Shown here: piece after piece, positions 8,622 to 16,287 of the stretch
How the letters are laid out: each line of letters opens with the position of its first letter
Position numbering within the stretch: position 1 is the stretch's first letter
Assembly: GCA_039933105.1 (NCBI GenBank)
Contig: JBDTOT010000006.1
Coordinates: 65,272 to 129,271 of the forward strand
DNA length: 64,000 bases
Direction of reading: 5' to 3'
Origin: FEN-1219 sp039933105
GTDB taxonomy: Bacteria > Pseudomonadota > Gammaproteobacteria > Steroidobacterales > Rariloculaceae
Translations under genes and position numbers: made by a program
The notes under the pieces: model-generated
What the model saw: only the letters and a program-made list of their open reading frames with translations
Told to the model about the DNA's origin: nothing
Databases searched by the model: none

Positions 8622-9017
8622 TTACTGCGTGGTCTCCTGCGCGCCGAACAGCTGCTTGCCGTCGGCGAGCGTGACCTTGTCCGCGGCGGCCTTCATGCTG
8701 CCGTCGCGGGCGCGCGAGCCGGTGATCGTGATAGTGGCGCCCGTTTGCAACGAGTCCTGACTCCAGCCGAAGCGCATGAGCCGATTCGGGCTGCCGAGCT
8801 CGAACGCCCACTGTTCCACGCCGCCGCCGTCCTTCGCTGCGTCGATGTAGATCCACGTGTGCGGGTTCATCCACTCGATGCGCGTGACCGTGCCGGTCAG
8901 CTTCACGGGCTTGGCCGAATCGAAGATGGAGGCGAACGAGTGATGCGCCGCCGCCGGCAAGCTTGCGCCGAGCAGCGCGGCGGCCAGGGTAAGGGACCAA
9001 CGGTTTCGATCGCTCAC
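8622..9017 (-). CDS. DUF6152 exported protein (copy 1)
   Basis: A 131-aa protein with a Sec signal ending LPAAA and a predicted mature start HHSFASIFD. The rest is a small beta domain with the family marks KLTGTVTRIEWMNPHTW, GSPNRLMRFGW, and a late RARDGSMKAAADKVTLADGK strand pair. The function is unknown. The start is GTG at 9017 with GGGGG at 9026-9030. It is divergent from the WxxDTL gene at 9126 across 108 bp; a -10-like TAGACT lies at 9054-9049. It converges on msrB, 6 nt apart. Confidence 0.88.
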   Translation of the reverse strand: MSDRNRWSLTLAAALLGASLPAAAHHSFASIFDSAKPVKLTGTVTRIEWMNPHTWIYIDAAKDGGGVEQWAFELGSPNRLMRFGWSQDSLQTGATITITGSRARDGSMKAAADKVTLADGKQLFGAQETTQ

Positions 9018-9088
9018 GATGCGTTCCCCCGATTTGTCCAACTGCCGTAGTCTAGTGCGCGTCGGCCGAGTGCGCACGTTCGCGTGCG

Positions 9089-9117
9089 TTGACTCGCTCG
9101 CTGAACCGACGTACGTT
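9089..9117 (+). promoter_or_regulatory. Sigma70-type promoter for the 9126 gene
   Basis: TTGACT (9089-9094), a 17-nt spacer and TACGTT (9112-9117). The surrounding block TTGACTCGCT...GACGTA-GTT is repeated almost exactly at 13592-13621 upstream of the PQQ dehydrogenase at 13687. Transcription would start near 9124, almost on the annotated ATG. Confidence 0.6.
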
Positions 9118-9125
9118 CCTCCTAT

Positions 9126-9977
9126 ATGCCGCGCTCCGGGGGGATCAAGCTGCTGGCACCGCTCTGCGCGGTGCTCCTTCTGTGCTCCGCGCTGCCCGCG
9201 TCCGCCCAGTGGCGCAATACGCCGCCCGAGGCGAACGTGCCGCACACGAAGAGCGGCGCCGTCGATCTCGAGGCGCCGCCGCCGCGCCACGCGAGCGGTC
9301 GCGTGTCTCTCGAAGGCGTGTGGATGCCGAACGATAATCGGTACATCCGGGACATGGCGCTCGACATCGGCGAAGCGAAGGTTCCCTATCAGCCTTGGGC
9401 CCGGAAGCTCACCGACGAGCGCAAGGACGGTTCGCATTCGCGCGAGGACCCGGACGCGCACTGTCTGCCGCAGGGCACGCCGAAGATCGACTACGTGTCG
9501 TATCCATGGAAGCTCGTCGAGACGCCCGCGTCCGTCGTCATGCTATTCGAGACGTTCACGTTCTGGCGCCAGATCTTCACGGACGGCCGCGGCGTAGAGG
9601 CGAGCGCGAAGCCCGCATGGATGGGCTACTCCACGGGCCACTGGGAGGGCGACACGCTGGTCGTCGAGACGACGGGTTTCAACGGCAAGCTCTGGCTCGA
9701 CCAGATCGGTCACCCGACCACCGACAAGCTCCATGTCACCGAGCGCTTCACGCGCACGCACTATGGCCACATGCGCATCGACGTCACGATCGACGACGCG
9801 GGCGCCTACACGGCACCTTGGTCGGCGTCGCAGGTCGTGCACCTGCGCTCGGGCTGGGAGCCGCTCGAGTTCATCTGCGAAGAGAACAATCGCGATACAG
9901 AGAACCTGCCCGGCGACCCCGCTTTCGTCGGGCTCTCGAACATCGAGGCCGCGCGGAAGAGGGGCTATCTGAAGTAG
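9126..9977 (+). CDS. WxxDTL-family exported protein
   Basis: A 283-aa protein with a Sec signal cut near ASAQ. Family marks in order: CLPQGTPKIDY, a beta hairpin, IFTDGRG, GYSTGHWEGDTLVVETTGFN, HVTERFTR, and a C-terminal FICEENN. The first and last Cys are shared by most family members and may pair. The function is unknown. It is divergent from a DUF6152 gene. The start is ambiguous: the promoter puts the mRNA start near ATG 9126, and GGGGGG (9138-9143) lies after that ATG but 6 nt before an in-frame CTG at 9150. Either start gives the same mature protein. Confidence 0.82.
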   Translation: MPRSGGIKLLAPLCAVLLLCSALPASAQWRNTPPEANVPHTKSGAVDLEAPPPRHASGRVSLEGVWMPNDNRYIRDMALDIGEAKVPYQPWARKLTDERKDGSHSREDPDAHCLPQGTPKIDYVSYPWKLVETPASVVMLFETFTFWRQIFTDGRGVEASAKPAWMGYSTGHWEGDTLVVETTGFNGKLWLDQIGHPTTDKLHVTERFTRTHYGHMRIDVTIDDAGAYTAPWSASQVVHLRSGWEPLEFICEENNRDTENLPGDPAFVGLSNIEAARKRGYLK

Positions 9978-9990
9978 GCCTCGGCGCGAG

Positions 9991-10422
9991 CTACTTCGTT
10001 TCGGTCTCGGTTGCCGGCGCGCCCGTGCCCGGTGACGTGATGAACAGCCGCCGTCCGTCCGGCAACGTCACGTCACGGCCATTGGCCGCATTCGAGCCGT
10101 TGCGGTGACGGTAGCCAAACACCACCACTTCGGTGCCCGCCGGAATCGAGTCGCGCGTCATGCCGCGGCGCACGAGCGTGTTCGGGCTGCCGGCTTCAAT
10201 CATCCAGGAGACGACCGTGCCGTCGGCGCCTTTCACGTCCAAATGAATGAACGCGTGCGGGTTGATCCATTCCACGCGGCTGATCGTTCCGCGCAACGTG
10301 ATCGGTTGTTTCGCGTCGAACTCCGTCGAGAACGCGTGATGCGCGCTGGCTGGGGGGGTTAGTGCGAGCCACGAGGCCGCGAGGGCCGCCCCGAGCACGT
10401 GCGTCGAAAACTTTGCATTCAT
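9991..10422 (-). CDS. DUF6152 exported protein (copy 2)
   Basis: A 143-aa protein with a signal peptide ending PPASA and a predicted mature start HHAFSTEFD. It carries the family marks TLRGTISRVEWINPHAF, SPNTLVRRGM and GRDVTLPDGRRLF. Its ATG (10422-10420) overlaps the stop of the WxxDTL gene 10419-11393 as ATGA, so translation is probably coupled. It is the last gene of a four-gene leftward operon headed by the PQQ dehydrogenase at 13478. The C-terminal 15 residues (TSPGTGAPATETETK) are a Thr-rich tail. Confidence 0.9.
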   Translation of the reverse strand: MNAKFSTHVLGAALAASWLALTPPASAHHAFSTEFDAKQPITLRGTISRVEWINPHAFIHLDVKGADGTVVSWMIEAGSPNTLVRRGMTRDSIPAGTEVVVFGYRHRNGSNAANGRDVTLPDGRRLFITSPGTGAPATETETK

Positions 10423-11393
10423 CGTTTGCTCTCCGTCGCTTTTCGCTCTTCCTCGCGAGTTGCCGACAGCAATCCGCGCAGGCCGTAGTTGCCCTCGTGG
10501 CAGGCGTACTCGACCATCTGTCCGGTTTGTGGATGCATGAAGATCTCGACCGTCCACGGCGTGGTGAACACGGGGTCGGACACCGTTGCGGTATAGCGGA
10601 TCTGGTCGCGTGCCGTGCGCGTGAAACGCTCCACGACTTTGAACTTGTCGCTCACCACGGAGTCGAGCATCTGCACGCCGTAGTAGTGCCGATTCGGCTT
10701 CTGGTTCGTGGTCTCGACGACCAACGTATCGCCTTCCCAGTGGCCGCGCGAATCGCCAACCCATTGCGTCACGCGGCTTGGCAAGTGCGTACGCCCATCG
10801 ACCGGAATGATGCGGACCTCGTGATTGAGCTCGGCCATGATCGTCACGTAGTCCGGTGTCTGCACGACGTAGTAATTGTTGTTGTACGGCTCGGGCAGCA
10901 TCGGCGCGTGACCGCCGCCGAAACCGATGCACCGCTCCGTCAGGTAGCGGTCTTCTGGAGTGTCTGCAGGATGCGCGGCCGCATACGCGCTGTCGCGCTC
11001 GAACTGGCGCTGCGCGTCCGGGGTGAACGCAGGCACGCGGCCGGTTTTTGGCTCGACGATCAGGGACGTGCGCCGTGTCGGCACGATGTCGTTGCCGCGA
11101 TCCATCCAAGCATCGTTATAGGAGCCGACGTTGCCGGTTGTCTTGTCCTGCTGGATGTTCTCGTCGCCGCTCTGGGCAGAGAGCCGCTGCTTGACGTAGG
11201 CCTTGGCCTCGTCGGCCGTGAAGAACTCCTTGTCCTTCAGATCCGCCGGCCGTTGCAGCGGTGTCAGCGTTGCGTTGGACCAGGTGCCCTGCAGGTCCGG
11301 GGCGCCCCACGGCGTGCGCGGCGTCTGCGCGCCGGCAACCGAACACGCGAGTGCCAGCGGGAGCACGGTGAGAACAAGTAGGCGCGGTGTCAT
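10419..11393 (-). CDS. WxxDTL-family exported protein (operon gene 3)
   Basis: A 324-aa protein with a Sec signal (VAGAQ). Residues ~22-32 (TPWGAPDLQGTW) are an N-terminal motif seen in several such proteins. Then ERCIGFGG, RIIPVDGRTHL, GDSRGHWEGDTLVVETTN, KVVERFTR, FTTPWTVEIFM and EYACHEGNYGLRG. It keeps both family Cys residues. GAGGAG lies before the ATG at 11393. It starts 13 nt after the 11407 gene and overlaps DUF6152 by 4 nt. The function is unknown; the operon suggests it works with the aldose dehydrogenase and DUF6152. Confidence 0.88.
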   Translation of the reverse strand: MTPRLLVLTVLPLALACSVAGAQTPRTPWGAPDLQGTWSNATLTPLQRPADLKDKEFFTADEAKAYVKQRLSAQSGDENIQQDKTTGNVGSYNDAWMDRGNDIVPTRRTSLIVEPKTGRVPAFTPDAQRQFERDSAYAAAHPADTPEDRYLTERCIGFGGGHAPMLPEPYNNNYYVVQTPDYVTIMAELNHEVRIIPVDGRTHLPSRVTQWVGDSRGHWEGDTLVVETTNQKPNRHYYGVQMLDSVVSDKFKVVERFTRTARDQIRYTATVSDPVFTTPWTVEIFMHPQTGQMVEYACHEGNYGLRGLLSATREEERKATESKR

Positions 11394-11406
11394 GGGGGGC
11401 TCCTCT

Positions 11407-12204
11407 TCACTGCTTCGTCCGCTTGTACACATCGCCGTACAGCAGCTCTTCCGTGAACGGCACGCATTTGAACTCCAGCAGATGTGCGTGGTTGTCGGAA
11501 TTGCGGTGCAGGCGGAAGTGCATCGACCATGGGCGGGAAAACGTTTGCGGGTCTTCGAGTGTAGCCGAGTAATCGATCGCATCCGGCCCCGCGAACGTGT
11601 AACGCTCGACCACATGCAACGCGGGGCCCGCCTGATTGCCCGCCCGATCGAGCCAGGCCTGGCCGGTGAATCCCGTCACATCGACGACCAGCGTGTCGCC
11701 GTCCCAGCGCGCGTTCGACACGCCCATCCAGCTGTCGATCGCCGACGGCTGTGCTCGGCCCAGGTTCACGATGCGTGCGGCGCCCGCGAACTGATACGCG
11801 ATGAGCATGCCGCTATCGGAATGAAAGATCTGCAGCGGGTACGGCATGTAGTTCGCACGCGGCACGCCTGGCATGTAGCACTTGACCTCGGGGTCTTCCT
11901 TCCAGCGCGCTGCGTAGTTGCGCCGTTGCTGCTCGGCGCCCGCCGGCAGGTACGGAATCTCGTCCCCGTCGACGATGCCATAGCCCGGCGGCGTTGCGAG
12001 CAGCGCGCCGAACTCGGGCGGGCCGGCGCTTGCGCCGTGCGTTAGCAGGTTCCAATTCGCCGTCGTGAACGCCTGCCATACGCCGCTCAAGTTCGGCTTG
12101 CCGTTCGCGAGTCGCGGAATGTCGTTCGCGCGCGAGCCTTGCGCGTGCGTGTTCGCGGCGAGCAGGGCACCAAGAGTGAGTAGTACGAATTTCAGTCGCA
12201 TCAT
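11407..12204 (-). CDS. WxxDTL-family exported protein (operon gene 2)
   Basis: A 265-aa protein with a Sec signal cut near NTHAQ. It has GKPNLSGVW near the mature N-terminus, KCYMPGVPRANYMPYPLQI, GVSNARWDGDTLVVDVTGF, HVVERYTF, FSRPWSMHFRL and EFKCVPFTEE. The core is W-D-G-D-T-L, a conservative variant. ATG 12204 is chosen. A TTG at 12216 overlaps the upstream stop as TTGA and is an equally plausible coupled start that would only lengthen the n-region. It lies between the PQQ dehydrogenase and a second family member, so the operon holds two diverged copies. Confidence 0.85.
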   Translation of the reverse strand: MMRLKFVLLTLGALLAANTHAQGSRANDIPRLANGKPNLSGVWQAFTTANWNLLTHGASAGPPEFGALLATPPGYGIVDGDEIPYLPAGAEQQRRNYAARWKEDPEVKCYMPGVPRANYMPYPLQIFHSDSGMLIAYQFAGAARIVNLGRAQPSAIDSWMGVSNARWDGDTLVVDVTGFTGQAWLDRAGNQAGPALHVVERYTFAGPDAIDYSATLEDPQTFSRPWSMHFRLHRNSDNHAHLLEFKCVPFTEELLYGDVYKRTKQ

Positions 12205-12212
12205 GGGTGTTC

Positions 12213-13478
12213 TCAATCGTGTGCGGGCTCGATACGCAGAATCGAGCCGTTCGGTGTGAGCTTGGTGCTGCCAGGGCCGGATTGCCCATCGCGCTCTACC
12301 GCGAGGTAGAGGTTGCCATCCGGCCCTTGTCGCACGTCGCGCACGCGGGCGTCGAGCGACGTGAGCATGGACTCGCGGCGCTCGAGTTGCGGCGGCGGCT
12401 GATCGAACGCGACGCGCAGCAACTGCTGCCCGCTCAGCGCTCCGATGAAGTAGTGGCCGCGCCAGAGCGGAAATTTGTCGCCCGTGTAGATCATGAGGCT
12501 CGACGGGCTGATTGCCGGCACCCAGAACATCACGGGATTATCCATGCCGGGCCGTGACCACGGTTGGTCCGAGGCGAGATGGCCCGTGTAGATTTTGCCG
12601 AGCGTCACGAGCGGCCAGCCGTAGTTGTGCCCCGGCACGAGCTTGTTCAGCTCGTCGCCGCCCATGGGCCCGACTTCGGTGGCCCAGAGTTCGCCGGTTT
12701 GCGGATGCCAGGCGAGCCCCTGCGCGTTGCGGTGGCCGTAGGTATAGATCTCCGGCTTCGCGTCTTTGCGCCCGACGAACGGATTGTCCGGCGGCGCAGT
12801 GCCGTCGTCGCGTAGACGCAGCACTTTCCCTACGTGGCTGTTGAGATCTTGCGCGAGCATGCGGTAGCTCGGATTGTCGGTCGTGTTGCCCGCGTCGCGG
12901 TCGCCGACCGTGAGGTACAGCATCCCGTCGGGGCCGACTTCGGCGCGGCCGGCCGTGGCACCCGTGCCCCACGCATCGGCGACGAAGACGTCTTTGACGT
13001 CCTTCAGCGCTGTACCGTCGAAACGTGCGCGCGCGAGCGCGATGGTGGTGTCGCCGCCACCGCGTTGTTTCACGTACGAGAGATACAGCACCCGATTGCG
13101 CGCGAAGTCCGGATGCAACACGACGGAGTTCATGCTGCGCGCGTGCAGCGCATCGGCAGGCCAGCCGGCGATCGGCTTCGGATCGAGCTTGCCGCCGTGC
13201 ACGATGCGCAGGTCGCCGGGAAGCTCGGTGACGAGCATGTCGGTGCCGCCTGGCAAGAAGGTAATGTGCCAAGGCCGCACGAGCCCGTAGGCGACGGTCA
13301 CGACGTGAATCCGAACGAGCTCACCTGGCGGGCAGCCGCCATGCGGCTGGCCGTTCGGCGAGCATGGGCCCGGCGCATGGGTGTCGAACGTCCAGCGGGC
13401 GTTCTCGTCTTGAGCGTACGCGAAGGGACTCGCGGACAGCGCAAGTGCTGCAAACATGACCGATCGAACCTGGCGCAT
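12213..13478 (-). CDS. Exported PQQ-dependent aldose sugar dehydrogenase (copy A)
   Basis: A 421-aa protein with a Sec signal (PFAYAQ) and a six-bladed propeller of the soluble glucose/aldose dehydrogenase family. Marks: GLVRPWHITFLPGG, NSVVLHPDFARNRVLYLSY, PDGMLYLTVGDRD, GKVLRLRDDGT, YGHRNAQGLAWHP, GPMGGDELN and NYGWPLVTLG. Such enzymes oxidise aldoses at C1 to lactones using PQQ and Ca2+, feeding electrons to quinones or cytochromes. GGGGGG lies 5 nt before the ATG. It heads the leftward operon and faces its paralogue at 13687 across 208 bp. Confidence 0.92.
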   Translation of the reverse strand: MRQVRSVMFAALALSASPFAYAQDENARWTFDTHAPGPCSPNGQPHGGCPPGELVRIHVVTVAYGLVRPWHITFLPGGTDMLVTELPGDLRIVHGGKLDPKPIAGWPADALHARSMNSVVLHPDFARNRVLYLSYVKQRGGGDTTIALARARFDGTALKDVKDVFVADAWGTGATAGRAEVGPDGMLYLTVGDRDAGNTTDNPSYRMLAQDLNSHVGKVLRLRDDGTAPPDNPFVGRKDAKPEIYTYGHRNAQGLAWHPQTGELWATEVGPMGGDELNKLVPGHNYGWPLVTLGKIYTGHLASDQPWSRPGMDNPVMFWVPAISPSSLMIYTGDKFPLWRGHYFIGALSGQQLLRVAFDQPPPQLERRESMLTSLDARVRDVRQGPDGNLYLAVERDGQSGPGSTKLTPNGSILRIEPAHD

Positions 13479-13514
13479 CTCGTCCCCCCGGGCGTGAGCG
13501 TCGTTAACCGAACG

Positions 13515-13544
13515 ACCATAGGTGAACGAGCGCGGCCGCGTCAA
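13515..13544 (-). promoter_or_regulatory. Sigma70-type promoter of the leftward PQQ/WxxDTL operon
   Basis: On the reverse strand TTGACG (13544-13539), an 18-nt spacer and TATGGT (13520-13515). This gives a leader of about 30 nt to the ATG at 13478. Confidence 0.55.
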
Positions 13545-13591
13545 GAAACGCGCGTGCGTGGCAGAACACTCGCTCGCGGCCTTTGTGTTCG

Positions 13592-13621
13592 TTGACTCGC
13601 TGCGTGGAACGGACGTAGGTT
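13592..13621 (+). promoter_or_regulatory. Sigma70-type promoter of the rightward PQQ/DUF6152/WxxDTL operon
   Basis: TTGACT (13592-13597), an 18-nt spacer and TAGGTT (13616-13621). The sequence around it closely matches the promoter at 9089-9117, so the two units may be co-regulated. The -35 boxes of the two divergent operons are about 50 bp apart. Confidence 0.55.
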
Positions 13622-13686
13622 CCGTACCGGTGCCGCGCGCCGGGGATTCAAAAGGCCGCACGCGGGCGTTTATGTAGGGGGGTACC

Positions 13687-15039
13687 GTGAACGACCGTAG
13701 ACTCAAGCCCTGTTTGCTTGTGCTGTTGCTCGTGGGCGCGCAAGGCTGCATGCCGAGCGCGCCGCCCACAGCGGCCGCCAGTCCGCCGCCGCCCGCGGCG
13801 CCGGACCCGCTGGTGTTCGACACGCATGTACCGGACTCGTGCTCGCCGAACGGTCAGGTGCAGGGTCAGTGCCCGCCGGGCGAGCTGTTCCGAGTTCGCC
13901 TCGTGCCGATCGCCGAAGGGCTCAGGAGCCCGCGCCACATCGCCTTCACGCCGGACGGCGATCTGCTGATCACGGAGCTCGCGGGTCCCGCAGGAGATCC
14001 GGCCGCGGGCAATCAAGCCATTCAAGGGCAACGAGGACGCGTGCGCATCGTGCATGCCGGCAAGCTCGCGCCCGAGCCGCTCGCAGGTTGGCCCGCGGCG
14101 GAGATCGAGGCGGGTGCCTTGTGGTCCATCGTCGTGCACCCGCAGTTCGCGACGAACCACCTCGTCTACCTTTACTACGTGAAGAAACGCGACGGCATGT
14201 CGACACGTGCGCTTGCGCGCGCGCGTCTCGAAGGCAACGCGCTGCTCGACGTGAAGGAAATATTTGAGGCCGACGCGTGGATTCCCGGCGGGCCGATGGC
14301 GGGCCGCGCCGTCTTCGGGCCGGACGGCATGATCTATCTGACGATCAACGATCACGTCGAGCACGACTTCAAGAACGGCGGCGGCGAGCCGCTGCTTGCG
14401 CAGCTGCTCGACAACGACACCGGCAAAGTCTTGCGCGTGCGCGACGACGGCAGCATTCCCGCCGAGAATCCGTTCGTAGGGCGTAAAGGCGCTAGACCCG
14501 AGATCTACACCTACGGCCAACGCAACGTGACCGACTTCGCCTGGCAACCCGACACGGGCGAGCTGTGGACGACGGAGATCGCGCCGATGGGCGGCGATGA
14601 GATCAACGTGCTGCACGCCGGCAAGAACTACGGTTGGCCGCTCGTGTCGCTCGGCAAGAACTACAACTTGAAAGAGATGAACGACGACCACTGGTACCGG
14701 CCAGGCATGGAGATGCCGGCGATGTACTGGACGCCGTCGATCAGTCCGTCCACGTTGCTGTGGTACACCGGCGACAAGCTCGCGCCGTGGAAGGGCAGTC
14801 TGCTCGTCGGCGCGCTGAACGGGCAGACGCTGGTACGCGTCGCCTTCAACCAACCCATGCCGCAAGGCGAGCGGCGGGATTCGCTGTTCATGTCGCTCGG
14901 CCGGCGCTGGCGCCACGTGATCCAAGGGGCCGACGGCTATGTGTATGCGCTGACCGAGAAGCGCACGCTCGGCAGCCTCGCGGACCCGAACGACGCCACG
15001 AGCGGCGTCGTGTACCGTATCGAGCCGGCGAGCCTATGA
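13687..15039 (+). CDS. PQQ-dependent aldose sugar dehydrogenase lipoprotein (copy B)
   Basis: A 450-aa protein starting at GTG with GGGGGG 4 nt upstream. The N-terminus reads as a lipoprotein signal (LLLVGAQGC), then a Pro/Ala linker and the same propeller as copy A: GLRSPRHIAFTPDG, HPQFATNHLVYLYY, PDGMIYLTINDH, GKVLRVRDDG, YGQRNVTDFAWQP, APMGGDEINVLHAGKNYGW. It shares an early CSPNGQ-x-x-G-x-CPPGE segment with copy A (two extra Cys), uncommon in textbook sGDH and perhaps a local disulfide. It is the first gene of an operon; its TGA overlaps the ATG of the next gene. Confidence 0.92.
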   Translation: MNDRRLKPCLLVLLLVGAQGCMPSAPPTAAASPPPPAAPDPLVFDTHVPDSCSPNGQVQGQCPPGELFRVRLVPIAEGLRSPRHIAFTPDGDLLITELAGPAGDPAAGNQAIQGQRGRVRIVHAGKLAPEPLAGWPAAEIEAGALWSIVVHPQFATNHLVYLYYVKKRDGMSTRALARARLEGNALLDVKEIFEADAWIPGGPMAGRAVFGPDGMIYLTINDHVEHDFKNGGGEPLLAQLLDNDTGKVLRVRDDGSIPAENPFVGRKGARPEIYTYGQRNVTDFAWQPDTGELWTTEIAPMGGDEINVLHAGKNYGWPLVSLGKNYNLKEMNDDHWYRPGMEMPAMYWTPSISPSTLLWYTGDKLAPWKGSLLVGALNGQTLVRVAFNQPMPQGERRDSLFMSLGRRWRHVIQGADGYVYALTEKRTLGSLADPNDATSGVVYRIEPASL

Positions 15040-15419
15040 CACGCAATCTTCTGGCCTCGATCGTGCTCACCGCAGTAGTGATGCCGGCATTTGCTCATCA
15101 TTCGGAAACGGCGGAATTCAACCCGGACAAGCTCGTGAAACTCACGGGCACGCTCGTGCGCGTGGAGTGGTTGAATCCTCACGTCTGGTTTTACGTGGAC
15201 GTGAAGGACGACAAGGGCAACGTGACCACGTGGGGATTCTCCAATGCGCCGCCGGGCTCGCTGATGCGCCGCGGCATCACGAAGGACGTGCTGAAGATCG
15301 GCTCGGTCGTCAACGTGGAAGGTGCGCGCGCGCGCGACGGCTCGAACAACGCGTCGAGCCGCAGCGTCACGTTCGCCGACGGTCGCAACGTGTTCACTGC
15401 CACGGAGGCACCGAAATGA
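15036..15419 (+). CDS. DUF6152 exported protein (copy 3)
   Basis: A 127-aa protein with a signal peptide ending MPAFA and a predicted mature start HHSETAEFN. Marks: KLTGTLVRVEWLNPHVW, GSLMRRGI, RARDGSNNASSRSVTFADGR. It is joined to both neighbours by ATGA overlaps (upstream PQQ dehydrogenase, downstream WxxDTL gene), the tightest linkage in the window. Coupled translation implies the three proteins are made in fixed ratio. Confidence 0.92.
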   Translation: MTRNLLASIVLTAVVMPAFAHHSETAEFNPDKLVKLTGTLVRVEWLNPHVWFYVDVKDDKGNVTTWGFSNAPPGSLMRRGITKDVLKIGSVVNVEGARARDGSNNASSRSVTFADGRNVFTATEAPK

Positions 15420-16177
15420 ACCGCGTGTTCTGGAACGTTCTCGGCGCGGCGCTCGCATGCGCCGCAATGGCGACGGCTGCCGCTCAAGAAACGCCACGCA
15501 TGCCGGACGGCAAGCCGGATTTCTCCGGCATCTACACGCAGCCCGCCACCGTGAACGCCACCGGCCCGCGCGGCAATCTGATCTTCAACGCCGACAAGAT
15601 GGCTCCCCTGAAGCCCGGCGCCGAAGGCCTGCTGTACGAGGCGCGCAATGGCGACCCGCGGCATGACGAGCCGCGCGCGATGTGTCTGCCGGCGGGCTTT
15701 CCGGACGGCATGCTGTACATCTTGCCCATTCAGATCGTGCAGAACCCGCAGACGCTCGTGATCATTCCCGAGCTGCAGCGCGCGGCCCGCATCATCCCGA
15801 CAGACGGCCGGCCGCACAGAGACGGGCTCGAGCCCACGTATTACGGCGATTCGGTGGGGCGGTGGGAAGGCGACACGCTCGTGATCGACAGCGTGAATTT
15901 CAAACGCTGGATCCTGGACGACTATCACTACACCGACCCGACGAAGACACGCTGGCACAGCGACGCGTTGAACACCACGGAGCGCCTGAAGCGCGACGGC
16001 GACAAGCTGCTCTATCAGATCACGATCGACGACCCGAAGATTTTCACGAAGCCGTTCTCGCAGGACTTCGTGTTGACGCTGCGCCGCGACTGGGAGCAGC
16101 TCGGCCTTCTCGAGTACGTGTGCGAGGAGAACAACCGGTGCGCCGGCGGGCACTGCCGCGCGCCGGACGCCAAATAG
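15416..16177 (+). CDS. WxxDTL-family exported protein
   Basis: A 253-aa protein with a Sec signal (ATAAAQ). Order of marks: MPDGKPDFSGIY, AMCLPAGFPDGMLY, RIIPTDGRPHRDG, GDSVGRWEGDTLVIDSVNF, TTERLKRDG, FTKPFSQDFVL and EYVCEENNRCAGGHC. It has two extra Cys at the tail beyond the shared pair. Its ATG overlaps the DUF6152 stop. It mirrors the order in the leftward operon, except that there DUF6152 comes last. Confidence 0.9.
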   Translation: MNRVFWNVLGAALACAAMATAAAQETPRMPDGKPDFSGIYTQPATVNATGPRGNLIFNADKMAPLKPGAEGLLYEARNGDPRHDEPRAMCLPAGFPDGMLYILPIQIVQNPQTLVIIPELQRAARIIPTDGRPHRDGLEPTYYGDSVGRWEGDTLVIDSVNFKRWILDDYHYTDPTKTRWHSDALNTTERLKRDGDKLLYQITIDDPKIFTKPFSQDFVLTLRRDWEQLGLLEYVCEENNRCAGGHCRAPDAK

Positions 16178-16224
16178 GACGAAGGCGGATCCGCGCCAGC
16201 CTCGCCTCCCAAGGATAATTGGGT

Positions 16225-16251
16225 TTGCTTCGGCCGCGCGCCTGCTATTGT
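16225..16251 (+). promoter_or_regulatory. Possible promoter of the RND efflux operon
   Basis: TTGCTT (16225-16230) and an extended -10, TGC-TATTGT (16246-16251), separated by 15 nt, shorter than ideal. It is the best candidate in the 110-bp gap before the adaptor gene. Confidence 0.3.
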
Positions 16252-16287
16252 TACGGGCCAACGCCGTCCGAGTCGCGACCAAGAACA

